64,000 nucleotides of DNA from UBA2040 sp963977135 (GCA_963977135.1 CAXBNN010000013.1:1-64000), one strand, 5' to 3'; positions 43,814 to 52,258 are shown, counted from the first letter of the stretch. Notes: a model not told the origin generated them from the letters alone. Program-made: numbers and translations.

Positions 43814-44799
43814 AGTCTAATAAGAAAATGGAAATTTTAGGACAATCGATTGAACCAGGCAAAGGGTATCAATTAAATATGAATGTTGCAAAACTGCACA
43901 CGCATACTCCTATACAAGTTCCCGTTTTTATTGAGCGATCTAAAAAAGATGGTCCAGTTTTACTCATAATGGCTGGTATGCACGGTGATGAAATAAACGG
44001 GGTAGAGATTGTTCGTCGAATAATTAGAAACAAATACAACAAACCAAATTCAGGAACTGTTATTTGTTTACCTGTATTTAATATTTTTGGTTTTCTAAAT
44101 ATTTCACGTGTTTTACCTGATGGTAGAGATTTGAATCGAAGTTTTCCAGGTTCTAAAAACGGATCATTAGCTGGTCAATTCGCTTATCAATTTTTAAAAG
44201 AAATTGCTCCGCATGTTGATTATGTTTTGGATTTTCACACGGGTGCGCGACAACGGAATAATGCTGCACAAGTTAGATGCGTGTTAAAAGATCCTCGCAG
44301 TGTTGAATTGGCAAAAGCCTTCAATCCTCCATTTATTGTTCATTCCAACTTAATTCCCAAATCTCTTCGTGATGCGATGATTTCACGAGGAAAACAAATT
44401 CTATTGTTTGAAGGTGGGAAAGCAGATTCAATAGAAGAAGGAATTGTACATGAGGGAGTTATGGGCGTAAAAAGAATTTTAGTTCATCTTGGAATGCGTT
44501 CTTTCAAAGAAAACGTATTGAGCGATAGAGAATCTGTAATTCTTCGTTCAGATAAATGGATGAGAGCCTTGAATTCCGGATTATTTCTCTCTTATGTTAC
44601 CAATGGACAAAAAGTCCGAAAGAATGAAATGATTGGATTAATCACCGATCCTTTTGGTAAAGTTGAGCGTAAAGTGAAAGCTTGGGAAGATGGCTACATA
44701 TTCTGTATAAACGAATCTCCTGTTGTCAACAAAGGCGATGCAATTTTCCATATTGGTTCAAGCGAAAGAGAGGCGTACAAAGTTGTTCAAGAAGGCTAA
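43810..44799 (+). CDS. Succinylglutamate desuccinylase/aspartoacylase-family hydrolase
   Basis: A 329-residue zinc carboxypeptidase-like amidase. The metal-site motifs are GMHGDEINGVEIVR (His and Glu), the Arg of RDLNRSFPGS and the second His of DYVLDFHTGA. The C-terminal half (KAWEDGYIFCINESPVVNKGDAIFHIG) is a barrel-like domain common in this family. The enzyme hydrolyses N-acyl amino-acid amides; with RimB and RimK before it, the substrate might be a glutamyl or aspartyl product (inference). It overlaps the RimK-like stop by 4 bases (ATGA). Confidence 0.88.
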   Translation: MKSNKKMEILGQSIEPGKGYQLNMNVAKLHTHTPIQVPVFIERSKKDGPVLLIMAGMHGDEINGVEIVRRIIRNKYNKPNSGTVICLPVFNIFGFLNISRVLPDGRDLNRSFPGSKNGSLAGQFAYQFLKEIAPHVDYVLDFHTGARQRNNAAQVRCVLKDPRSVELAKAFNPPFIVHSNLIPKSLRDAMISRGKQILLFEGGKADSIEEGIVHEGVMGVKRILVHLGMRSFKENVLSDRESVILRSDKWMRALNSGLFLSYVTNGQKVRKNEMIGLITDPFGKVERKVKAWEDGYIFCINESPVVNKGDAIFHIGSSEREAYKVVQEG

Positions 44800-44912
44800 T
44801 CAATTACGAATTTTGAAAAGACTTAAATATTGTTCACGCGTTGTGTCTTCATAATAATTTAAGTAGTTTTGGATTCAACAAGTTCGTAATTCCCCATTCG
44901 TAATTCAAAGGT
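44800..44912. repeat. Iterated TTCGTAATTC element with nested hairpin
   Basis: AATTACGAATTTTGAA (44802-44817) is answered by TTCGTAATTC...ATTCGTAATTCAAAGG (44883-44911). Inside, ACTTAAAT (44821-44828) pairs with ATTTAAGT (44857-44864). The element fills the whole gap before panB. Confidence 0.65.
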
Positions 44913-45728
44913 ATGTCAGTTCACAAAAACGTAAAACGAGTAACAACCCACACGCTTCAGGAAATGAAGAATGCTGGCGTAAAAATATCCATGTTGACAG
45001 GGTATGATTTCTCAATGGCTCGAATAATTGATACAGCTGGTATTGATGTAATTCTAGTCGGCGATTCAGCATCGAATGTAATGGCTGGTCATGAGACAAC
45101 TCTTCCTATTACTTTGGATGAGATGATATATCACGCATCATCTGTAGTTCGCGGTGTTAATAGAGCATTAGTGGTTGTTGATATGCCCTTCGGTTCTTAC
45201 CAAGGAAACTCGAGAGAGGCCTTGTCAAGTGCTATTCGAATTATGAAACAATCTGGAGCTCATGCTATTAAATTAGAAGGTGGACGAGAAGTTATTGAAT
45301 CTGTTACCAGAATTTTAACAGCGGGAATTCCAGTTATGGGTCACTTAGGATTAACTCCTCAGTCGATATACAAATTTGGAACTTACACTGTTCGCGCTAA
45401 AGAGGATGAAGAAGCGCAACGATTGATTGAGGATGCTAAATTGCTGGAAGAAGCGGGTTGCTTTGCAATTGTTTTGGAGAAAATCCCAGCAGATTTGGCG
45501 GAAGAGGTTGCAAAAAGCGTATCTATTCCAATTATAGGGATTGGAGCCGGAAATGGTGTCGATGGCCAAGTGCTTGTCGTTCATGATATGCTTGGAATCA
45601 ACAATGAATTTAGTCCTCGCTTTTTAAGAAAGTACAACAATCTTTACGAGGAAATGCTAGGCTCTATTCAGCGATATATCGAAGATGTTAAGTCTGGAGA
45701 TTTCCCGAACGAAAACGAGCAATACTAA
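44913..45728 (+). CDS. panB: 3-methyl-2-oxobutanoate hydroxymethyltransferase
   Basis: The first committed step of pantothenate and CoA synthesis: it adds a hydroxymethyl group from methylene-tetrahydrofolate to ketoisovalerate, giving ketopantoate. At 271 residues it has normal length. Motifs are ISMLTGYDFSMARIIDTAGIDVILVGDSASNVMAGHETTLPITLDEM, VVVDMPFGSYQ, AIKLEGG, VMGHLGLTPQ and the catalytic-region IPIIGIGAGNGVDGQVLVVHDMLG. No other pan gene is adjacent. The RluA-type gene follows 7 bases later. Confidence 0.96.
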   Translation: MSVHKNVKRVTTHTLQEMKNAGVKISMLTGYDFSMARIIDTAGIDVILVGDSASNVMAGHETTLPITLDEMIYHASSVVRGVNRALVVVDMPFGSYQGNSREALSSAIRIMKQSGAHAIKLEGGREVIESVTRILTAGIPVMGHLGLTPQSIYKFGTYTVRAKEDEEAQRLIEDAKLLEEAGCFAIVLEKIPADLAEEVAKSVSIPIIGIGAGNGVDGQVLVVHDMLGINNEFSPRFLRKYNNLYEEMLGSIQRYIEDVKSGDFPNENEQY

Positions 45729-45735
45729 ATCCTTT

Positions 45736-46437
45736 ATGACAGATCCAAATACTTTTGGACTAGAAGTACTTTTTGAGGACAATCACGTTTTAGTGGTCAA
45801 TAAAAAAGCATCGGATATTTCTCAAGGAGACAAAACTGGCGATATTCCTCTTCCTGATAAAATCAAAGAATACTGGAAAGAAAAGTACAACAAGCCCGGA
45901 AATGTCTATTGTGGCGTCGTCCACCGTTTGGATAGACCTACAAGTGGTGCATTGATCTTTACAAGAACCAGCAAAGCACTTGAACGTTTGTCAAAACAAT
46001 TTCGAGAAAAGGAAGTGAACAAAACCTATTGGGCCATCGTGGAGACTAAACCTGAAAACTCAGAAGGTACTCTGATTCATTATTTGAAGAAAAACGAAAA
46101 GCAAAACAAAAGCTACGCCCACCAAAAAGAGGTTGACGGTAGCAAAAAAGCGATTCTTCATTACAAACTAGTATCAAGCAGCGACAAATATTATTTGTTA
46201 TCTATCCAATTAGAAACTGGTCGACACCACCAAATCCGCTGTCAATTAGCTACCATTGGTTGCATTATCAAAGGTGATTTGAAATATGGCGCAAAGCGTT
46301 CCAATCCGGATAAATCAATTTCTTTGCACGCTAGAAAAGTGAGCTTCGATCATCCTGTTACAAAAGAAAGAATAGAGATTGTTGCTCCTGTGCCAGAGGA
46401 TTCTTTATGGAAGTTCTTCGAGAAAACCGTCGGATAA
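45736..46437 (+). CDS. RluA-family RNA pseudouridine synthase
   Basis: Converts uridine to pseudouridine in rRNA or tRNA. The 233-residue protein has the RluA motif I VHRLDRPTSGALIFTRTSKALERLSKQF, containing the catalytic Asp, and later ETGRHHQIRCQLATIGC and ISLHARKVSFDHPVTKE. It lacks an N-terminal S4 domain, so it is the short form. I take the ATG at 45736; a start at 45685 overlaps the panB 3' end. Confidence 0.93.
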   Translation: MTDPNTFGLEVLFEDNHVLVVNKKASDISQGDKTGDIPLPDKIKEYWKEKYNKPGNVYCGVVHRLDRPTSGALIFTRTSKALERLSKQFREKEVNKTYWAIVETKPENSEGTLIHYLKKNEKQNKSYAHQKEVDGSKKAILHYKLVSSSDKYYLLSIQLETGRHHQIRCQLATIGCIIKGDLKYGAKRSNPDKSISLHARKVSFDHPVTKERIEIVAPVPEDSLWKFFEKTVG

Positions 46438-46440
46438 TAT

Positions 46441-46512
46441 TTTTCACAGCAAAGAAGCAAAGACCGCAAAAGGTTTTAGGAGCTTTCTTTGCGCCCTCTG
46501 ATTCTTTGCGGT
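46441..46512. repeat. Iterated GCAAAG-word inverted element between convergent genes
   Basis: GCAAAGAAGCAAAGACCGCAA (from 46449) is answered by CTTTCTTTGCGCCCTCTGATTCTTTGCGGT (46483-46512), whose complement reads ACCGCAAAG...GCAAAGAAAG. It may double as a terminator for both genes. Confidence 0.7.
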
Positions 46513-46525
46513 AAATTCTTCGAGT

Positions 46526-47371
46526 TTAATTCGCCACCAACTTCGGCTTCCGAAAAGCAAAATACAACCCAACCAAAATAAACGGAATACTCAACATTTG
46601 ACCAGTATTCAACCAAAATTCAGCATCACGAGCCGTTTGACCTAGTTTTACAAATTCGACTAAGAAACGAGCGGTGAAAAGAAGGGTTATAAACCAGCCA
46701 AAGATTCTTCCTGGAATATTGTACAATTCTTTTTTGTAGAACAAGAAGAGCATTATTCCAAAAATCAGCAAATAGGCCAGAGCCTCATACAATTGCGCTG
46801 GGTGACGCGGTGTTGCATCATAGTTCATCGTAACTTCATTGAAGTAATGAGGGAAACTAAACGCCCAAGGAACATTTGTAGGGTCACCAACTATTTCCGA
46901 ATTCACTAAATTTCCGAAACGAATAAAAGCAGCGCCAATTGCTCCTGGAGCCGCTATTCTGTCCAAAATCCAAAGAAATGGTTTTTTGACGACTCTTTTC
47001 GAATAAATGTACAATGCAATTAAAATGGCGATTACACCACCGTGACTGGCCAAACCGCCTTCCCAAACTTTGAAAATATCCATAGGATGAGAGAAATAGC
47101 CATGTTGCATGATTCCGTTTGCGTCAACAGCATCCCAATAAGGACCGTAAAAAAGAACATGACCCAAACGAGCGCCAACTATCGTTGCAATTACCATGTA
47201 CATTACGAGTTTGTCCAAACTATCGTCGGACATATTCTCACGTTTGAACATTTTTTTCGCGACGAAATAGCCGAGAATCAAACCAGTTACAAATAGAAGT
47301 CCGTAAAGATTTGGTGTTTTCCAACCATCGACAATTTCAGGAGTAACGTTCCAGGTAATATATTGAATCAC
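46526..47371 (-). CDS. lgt: Prolipoprotein diacylglyceryl transferase
   Basis: It transfers diacylglycerol from phosphatidylglycerol to the lipobox Cys of prolipoproteins, the first maturation step for all lipoproteins in this window. The 281-residue polytopic protein has the Lgt motifs GARLGHVLFYGPYW, HGGVIAILIALYIYSK, the signature FIRFGNLVNSEIVG, and RHPAQLYEAL. The start is a GTG at 47371. It is transcribed next to, but separately from, trhO. Confidence 0.94.
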   Translation of the reverse strand: MIQYITWNVTPEIVDGWKTPNLYGLLFVTGLILGYFVAKKMFKRENMSDDSLDKLVMYMVIATIVGARLGHVLFYGPYWDAVDANGIMQHGYFSHPMDIFKVWEGGLASHGGVIAILIALYIYSKRVVKKPFLWILDRIAAPGAIGAAFIRFGNLVNSEIVGDPTNVPWAFSFPHYFNEVTMNYDATPRHPAQLYEALAYLLIFGIMLFLFYKKELYNIPGRIFGWFITLLFTARFLVEFVKLGQTARDAEFWLNTGQMLSIPFILVGLYFAFRKPKLVAN

Positions 47372-47462
47372 AATTCTAGATTATAAAGTTGAGGTTAAAG
47401 ATAGTTTTTTAAAGAAAAGGAAAGACTTTCCTGATGAATACTTAAACCTATTTTAATCTGTT

Positions 47463-48533
47463 TTAACAACTCGACTCACTATCGATAACAATATTCTTCT
47501 TTTGAAAAGGCAATTTCTCCGACCTACCTTTCTTGAAAATCAAATTGGAGTTCTGTAAACCTTTGCGCTGTTCTTTTTGCTCTTCTTCAGGTAGTTGAAT
47601 GAAATCATAGCAATCTGTTGAACAGCAATTGTCCATTTTTTCTTTGCAAGAATCGCACTGAATAAAGAGTAGGTGACAAGCGTCGCTTTTGCAATTGGTG
47701 TGTGTATCTGCAGGATTACCACATTGGTGACAAACGGCAATTACGTCATCAGAAATTCGTTCGCCACGTCTTTCGTCGAATACAAAGTTTTTCCCGATGA
47801 ATTTGTTTTCTACACCTCTTTCCTTGCAGTCGTTAGCATATTTGATAATTCCGCCCTCCAATTGATGAACGTTTTTGAATCCTCTATGTTTGAACCAAGC
47901 CGAAGCTTTTTCACAACGAATTCCACCGGTACAATACATTACCAAGTTTTTATCCTCGTTTCCTTTCAAGTATTCTTCTTCAATTAATGGAAGTGATTCA
48001 CGAAAAGTGTCAACGTCAGGAGTTATAGCTCCTTTGAAATGTCCAACTTCAGATTCGTAATGATTTCTGAAATCGATAAGAATAGTATCTTCTTTGTCGG
48101 TGAGTTCATTAAATTCCTCAGCAGTGAGGTGTTTGCCTTTGTTAGCTGGATCGAATGTTTCATCGTTCAAACCATCGGCAACTATCTTGTTTCGAACTTT
48201 TACTTTCAATTTCAAGAATGGAAATTCAACCTCCGCTTCATCAACAGCCATGTTTAGACGTATTCCTTTTAGAAATTCAATTTCGTCTAAGAACTCACGC
48301 ATAAGGTGAATGTTGTCCGTTGGCACAGAAATTTGAGCGTTAATCCCTTCGTGGGCAACATAGATTCGTCCAACGATTTTTAATGCATCAAGATGCTGAT
48401 ACAAATGGTCACGAAATAAATTGGGGTTTTCGATTTTGGCGTACTGATAGAAGGAAACTGTAACAAACTGTGCGCCGTCAGCTCGTAATTTTTTCTCAAG
48501 TTCCTCCTTATTCAAAGTGTTACACAGTTGCAT
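47463..48533 (-). CDS. trhO: tRNA uridine(34) hydroxylase, rhodanese-like TrhO
   Basis: It makes 5-hydroxyuridine at tRNA position 34, using oxygen. The 356-residue protein has an N-terminal domain (ENPNLFRDHLYQHLDALKIVGRIYVAHEGINAQISVP), a rhodanese domain with active Cys in VMYCTGGIRCEKASAWFKHRGF, and a C-terminal zinc-like cluster (CHQCGNPADTHTNC...CHLLFIQCDSCKEKMDNCCSTDC), as in the YceA/YbfQ longer forms. A TATCTTTG box lies about 37 bases before the ATG. Confidence 0.94.
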   Translation of the reverse strand: MQLCNTLNKEELEKKLRADGAQFVTVSFYQYAKIENPNLFRDHLYQHLDALKIVGRIYVAHEGINAQISVPTDNIHLMREFLDEIEFLKGIRLNMAVDEAEVEFPFLKLKVKVRNKIVADGLNDETFDPANKGKHLTAEEFNELTDKEDTILIDFRNHYESEVGHFKGAITPDVDTFRESLPLIEEEYLKGNEDKNLVMYCTGGIRCEKASAWFKHRGFKNVHQLEGGIIKYANDCKERGVENKFIGKNFVFDERRGERISDDVIAVCHQCGNPADTHTNCKSDACHLLFIQCDSCKEKMDNCCSTDCYDFIQLPEEEQKEQRKGLQNSNLIFKKGRSEKLPFQKKNIVIDSESSC

Positions 48534-48602
48534 GCTATGCTCGTTTTAAAAAGGTGAATAAAATTGTGGCACAAAGATATAGGAATTTAATTGATTTCGA
48601 AA

Positions 48603-48645
48603 ATTTGGTTTCCCCGTTTGGAGGGGGACAAAGGGGGAGGATTTT
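48603..48645. repeat. G-rich GGGGGA-word element
   Basis: CCCCGTTTGGAGGGGGACAAAGGGGGAGG (about 48612-48640) is an odd G-run word in AT-rich DNA between divergent genes. It has iterated GGGGGA units and one CCCC arm. Confidence 0.5.
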
Positions 48646-48700
48646 GGTTTTTTATTTTAAGAAAAGTGTAATATCAAAAATTCATCGTCAAACTTTTTTC

Positions 48701-48708
48701 TACTTTTG
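48701..48708 (+). promoter_or_regulatory. TACTTTTG -7 box of the GreA-like gene
   Basis: Exact consensus, then GGCATA and the ATG at 48715 (6 bases). Confidence 0.6.
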
Positions 48709-48714
48709 GGCATA

Positions 48715-49161
48715 ATGGATAAAATCAAGATAGTTGATCAGTTAAAAAGTATTGTAGCTTCTCGGGTTGAGGAAACACAAAAGGAGATAGATTCAATTAA
48801 TTTTTCAAAGGATAACGAGACGAAAAGTAGCGCCGGAGATAAATATGAGACGGGAATGGCCATGCTTCAGCAGGAAGAACAAAAAGCACATGCTCAGATG
48901 GCGAAGGCGCAAGATTTCAAACGAGTTTTAGCGATGTTAGAGCCAAATGAAGCAAATACATCAGTTCAGTTGGGTTCACTCGTTCAAACCAACTCAGGAC
49001 TGTATTTTATCGCTTTGGCTTTTGGAAAAGTGATCGTTGATGACCAAGATGTTTATGCCATTTCTCTAGTTAGTCCAATCGGTCAATTGTTGAAGAATCA
49101 AAAAGTCGGTTTCAAGACAACTTTTCAAGGGAAGTCGTTAGAAATTCTGTCTATATCTTAA
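48715..49161 (+). CDS. GreA/GreB-like protein
   Basis: A 148-residue protein with a helical N-terminus (DQLKSIVASRVEETQKEIDSINFSKDNETKSSAGDKYETGMAMLQQE), which can form a coiled coil. The C-terminal ~60 residues resemble the GreA_GreB C-terminal domain (VQTNSGLYFIALAFGKVIVDDQDVYAISLVSPIGQLLKNQKVGFKTTFQGKSLEIL). Such proteins may bind RNA polymerase through the secondary channel, but they lack the full GreA layout. They are often given unrelated names in databases. The ATG at 48715 lies behind a TACTTTTG box; a TTG at 48706 is inside the box. It overlaps the convergent Dma-like gene by 4 bases. Confidence 0.7.
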   Translation: MDKIKIVDQLKSIVASRVEETQKEIDSINFSKDNETKSSAGDKYETGMAMLQQEEQKAHAQMAKAQDFKRVLAMLEPNEANTSVQLGSLVQTNSGLYFIALAFGKVIVDDQDVYAISLVSPIGQLLKNQKVGFKTTFQGKSLEILSIS

Positions 49162-50822
49162 AATTCCAAACCAACACCAAACGTAGCGCCAAAGCCACCA
49201 TAACGTCGTTTTAAATCAGGCGTATTGATGACATATCCGAAGTTATTTCGGTAATATGGATTGATGAAAGCATGCCAATTTCCAAAGCTTCTTCTTAGTT
49301 CTAGTGAAAGTTGATAGGACATGCCAAAATTCCGTTGTTCCAATTCTATGAATTCCTCTTTAAGGGCATCGACATAAAGACCTCGTTGTTTTGTGGTACT
49401 AAATTCAAAATTCAAACCAACTCGCGGAATCAAAGCCCAGTTCTTATAATCGAATCGGTACCCGAAATTCAACGGGATAACAAAACGAGAATATGAATTT
49501 TGCCATTGTTTGTTGTTACTTACTGAATCATAAATGTATGATGTGTCGATAAAAACATTAACAATAGTATCGAATGCTGGGTTGTTTGGTGTTGGAATAA
49601 TTGTATCGCCAGCTGAGTCCAAATAAATAAATGTAATAGATGTAAACACAGAGTCTACCATAGAACTTACTTTCAACGTAGAATAATTCGTTTTTTCACC
49701 AAATTGGTAATATTTCAACCCTGTGCCCAATGTCCATTTTTTATAATAAGCATTTAATTGGAAGCCAAAATCTGGACTTAGAATTTTTGTTTCTTCGCTT
49801 TCAAGCGCTGTTTTGTAGGTAGCAAAAGGACTTTCTATTTTTGGTTGAACTCGCATGAACCCGCCATATACTTGAGCTTCTAGCTTAAATTTTCGGGTTG
49901 GATCTTTTTGGTATTTCAAGACCACAGAGTCACGTATCACAACAGAGTCACGAAAAACTATTGAGTCCCGGATAACTACTGAATCTCTGATATTTCTTTT
50001 TGCACGTTTCGTCGTATCTTCGAAAAGATCGATGGCATAAGAATTGGCATCTTTTGAATTCGCGAATTGCTCCGATGCTTTATTCTTTTTTGTTTGAATT
50101 AAATTCTGAACTCCGTTATTTTTTGCCTGAGCTGGATTTGATGATTCTTGTCCCGCTTTCGCTGGCAACAAATCGATGACTCCATTTTCAGAAGTCTGAC
50201 TTGTTTTGGTTGACGTCTTATTTTTTGATTGCTGAGGTTTAGCAAAAGAAGTTTTTTCGGCTCCCACCTTCCCTTTTGCTGAATTGGCTTGATTGAAGAA
50301 TTCAGAAACAGCAGGCTGAGCAGATTGGCTAGTTTTTTGTGTTCCGTTCTTGAAATCACTAGACAACCCATTTTGTTCGTTGGTATTAGGCTTATTTGCT
50401 GATTTATTGGATTCATTCCCAGTAGTTGGCTCAACATCCGAACCATCTTGTTCATTTGAATTATTTATAACATTATCTATAGTTTCATTATTGTTTGTTG
50501 ATACGCTATTTTTATTTACAGAAATATTTTTATCCTGTTCTTTTGATGTCGCCTGAAGATTATCCCCAGCAATATTTTTTGCAATGGATAATTTTCCAGT
50601 TAATAAAGAACTTAATTCATCATTCGTTATCAAAGCGTAAGAAGTAGCCATAAGCGCGCCAAAGAAAACCACGGTGAAGAATGTTATCCACCCGCCACCA
50701 CGCGTATTTGTTGCATCCAACTTCGCTTCCATATCAGCTAAAAAAGCTGACGGAACCTCGAAGGATCGCTCGCCCAATTTTTCTTGGAACAATTTGTCGA
50801 TATGGTTTTTCTCTTCTTTCAC
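49158..50822 (-). CDS. Dual-membrane-spanning anti-sigma-like protein (Dma-like): inner-membrane helix plus outer-membrane barrel
   Basis: A 554-residue protein with an unusual layout. Residues 1-42 are charged and cytosolic (HIDKLFQEKLGERSFEVPSAFLADMEAKL). One membrane helix follows at about 44-63. Residues 65-275 are a low-complexity N/S/Q/K-rich linker. A (I/F)RDSVV hexapeptide is repeated four times at about 276-300, and the rest is a beta-barrel (KWTLGTGLKYYQFGEK; YSRFVIPLNFGYRFDYKNWALIPRVGLNFEFST; WHAFINPYYRNNFGYVI) ending in Phe. It begins with GTG overlapping the sigma-factor stop by one base (TAGTG). This fits the Dma proteins known from Bacteroides thetaiotaomicron, in which a sigma-binding N-terminus is linked to an outer-membrane sensor. 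Confidence 0.85.
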   Translation of the reverse strand: MKEEKNHIDKLFQEKLGERSFEVPSAFLADMEAKLDATNTRGGGWITFFTVVFFGALMATSYALITNDELSSLLTGKLSIAKNIAGDNLQATSKEQDKNISVNKNSVSTNNNETIDNVINNSNEQDGSDVEPTTGNESNKSANKPNTNEQNGLSSDFKNGTQKTSQSAQPAVSEFFNQANSAKGKVGAEKTSFAKPQQSKNKTSTKTSQTSENGVIDLLPAKAGQESSNPAQAKNNGVQNLIQTKKNKASEQFANSKDANSYAIDLFEDTTKRAKRNIRDSVVIRDSIVFRDSVVIRDSVVLKYQKDPTRKFKLEAQVYGGFMRVQPKIESPFATYKTALESEETKILSPDFGFQLNAYYKKWTLGTGLKYYQFGEKTNYSTLKVSSMVDSVFTSITFIYLDSAGDTIIPTPNNPAFDTIVNVFIDTSYIYDSVSNNKQWQNSYSRFVIPLNFGYRFDYKNWALIPRVGLNFEFSTTKQRGLYVDALKEEFIELEQRNFGMSYQLSLELRRSFGNWHAFINPYYRNNFGYVINTPDLKRRYGGFGATFGVGLEF

Positions 50823-51373
50823 TACTTTAATGTAAGTGACTTTTCAGCCACTAATATTCTTAAACGTTTTCTAGCTTCTTTTATGTGCCATTTTACTGTT
50901 TCGTATCCAATATCAAGCTCATCCATGATTTCACTCGACTTGTATCCGTCTATAGCATACAAGTTGAAGACTACTTTTGTTGCAGGAGGAAGTGTATCCA
51001 TCATTGCCTGCAACTCCTCAGCCTCAAACTCAAAATCCGATTCTGGCTCTTGATCATTTAAATCATAGTTCCCCATTTCTTCTTCAAATTGAAACAATTC
51101 TTTGTATTTCTTTTCTTTTCTAAAATCGTCTATCACTTCATTTTGAGCAATTCTTTTTGCCCATGAAAAAAATGACGTACCAACTTTGTACTGATCTATT
51201 TTTGAAATTATTTTAAGAAAAGAATTGTTTACCAATGACATTTGTTCTTCCGTATTCTTTTTATATCGCACAACCACACTCATCAAAACTGAATAAGTTT
51301 CCTTATACAGCTTTGTAATGACCTTTCGGTCACTGTCTTTAATAGACTTTATTAGCGAGTCAGTAATTTCCAA
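50822..51373 (-). CDS. ECF-type RNA polymerase sigma factor
   Basis: A 183-residue sigma-70 family factor with region 2 (LYKETYSVLMSVVVRYKKNTEEQMSLVNNSFLKIISKIDQY...SFFSWAKRIAQNEVIDDFRKEKKY) and region 4 HTH (LPPATKVVFNLYAIDGYKSSEIMDELDIGYETVKWHIKEARKRL). An acidic linker joins them. It recruits RNA polymerase to a specific regulon and is probably held inactive by the downstream membrane protein, with which it is translationally coupled. The regulon cannot be inferred from this window. Confidence 0.93.
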   Translation of the reverse strand: MEITDSLIKSIKDSDRKVITKLYKETYSVLMSVVVRYKKNTEEQMSLVNNSFLKIISKIDQYKVGTSFFSWAKRIAQNEVIDDFRKEKKYKELFQFEEEMGNYDLNDQEPESDFEFEAEELQAMMDTLPPATKVVFNLYAIDGYKSSEIMDELDIGYETVKWHIKEARKRLRILVAEKSLTLK

Positions 51374-51658
51374 TCTACGGTTTCAATTTGTGCAGAATAA
51401 CTATTCTACGGTATTTTAAGTTGCTTAACTGCCTCCTCTGCCAAAGCATATCTAAATAAGGTTCGTTGATATAAACGGGAATAGTTTAGAATAGGGGGGG
51501 CAAAGTTTCATAAATTACGGTACATTGCGGAACGTTGAAAAATATTAAAGAGTTGCATCTGGTTTTTTAAATGGTGTCGAATAAAAAAAATTAACATTGG
51601 TTAATTTTTTATGTATATATTAAGCCATATTGTCATCATTATTAAAGTCTCCACGGAT

Positions 51659-52186
51659 ATGAAGAAAAAGCAGATATTAATTTTAATCCTGCTCCTAATA
51701 GCTGGTTTTATAGCTACAAACCTGTTCTTTTATTTTAAGACAACAACTTTGAGAGCGGAGAAAAAGTTTCATGTTTCACTAATACTTAAAGCGTCATCAA
51801 TAGAACAGGATTCTTTTGAACAGCTTGCAAAAATGGATGACCTAAGTGAGACTGAAATTGGAGAAGGGACCTTAATATTTGTAAAGCGACACAACGAATT
51901 AAGAAAAAATGCATTTTTAGATACTTTAGATCTGCGATTGAAGCAATTAAACAGTTATATAGACAATCCAAATGACAACATTCAACCACAAATATTAAAG
52001 GGACTTTACGTTAACTTGAATGCAGAATGCCGCAAGGTGATGATAAACTTGTTGAGGCTGAATAGAAAGATAGACAACGAGTTAGCGGGTTATTTCAATT
52101 TTGGCTTTTCATTCATTTTCTTTGTTTCAGGTGTAACGTTTTTGATCCTATTGATTTCTTTGTTTCGGATAAAAAGTGTCGACTAA
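51659..52186 (+). CDS. Two-helix membrane protein with helical periplasmic domain
   Basis: A 175-residue protein with a membrane helix at each end (IAGFIATNLFFYF near the N-terminus; FSFIFFVSGVTFLILLISLF near the C-terminus) and about 110 residues of charged helix between them. The layout resembles a sensor-like periplasmic four-helix domain, but no signalling domain is attached. I do not recognise a family. An ATG at 51611 could extend it; the ATG at 51659 gives a normal membrane start. It lies next to the divergently transcribed sigma factor gene. Confidence 0.6.
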   Translation: MKKKQILILILLLIAGFIATNLFFYFKTTTLRAEKKFHVSLILKASSIEQDSFEQLAKMDDLSETEIGEGTLIFVKRHNELRKNAFLDTLDLRLKQLNSYIDNPNDNIQPQILKGLYVNLNAECRKVMINLLRLNRKIDNELAGYFNFGFSFIFFVSGVTFLILLISLFRIKSVD

Positions 52187-52258
52187 CTTTTTTGATTTAA
52201 CGAAGCTTGTTAAAGGTTTTGTTGCTTAACTTTAATAAATCATTACGGTTCTATTTGC

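Noticed and set aside
23375..44912. tRNA or other structural RNA genes in the intergenic gaps
   Set aside because: None of the gaps contains recognisable tRNA arms or the TTCGANNC core in a cloverleaf context.
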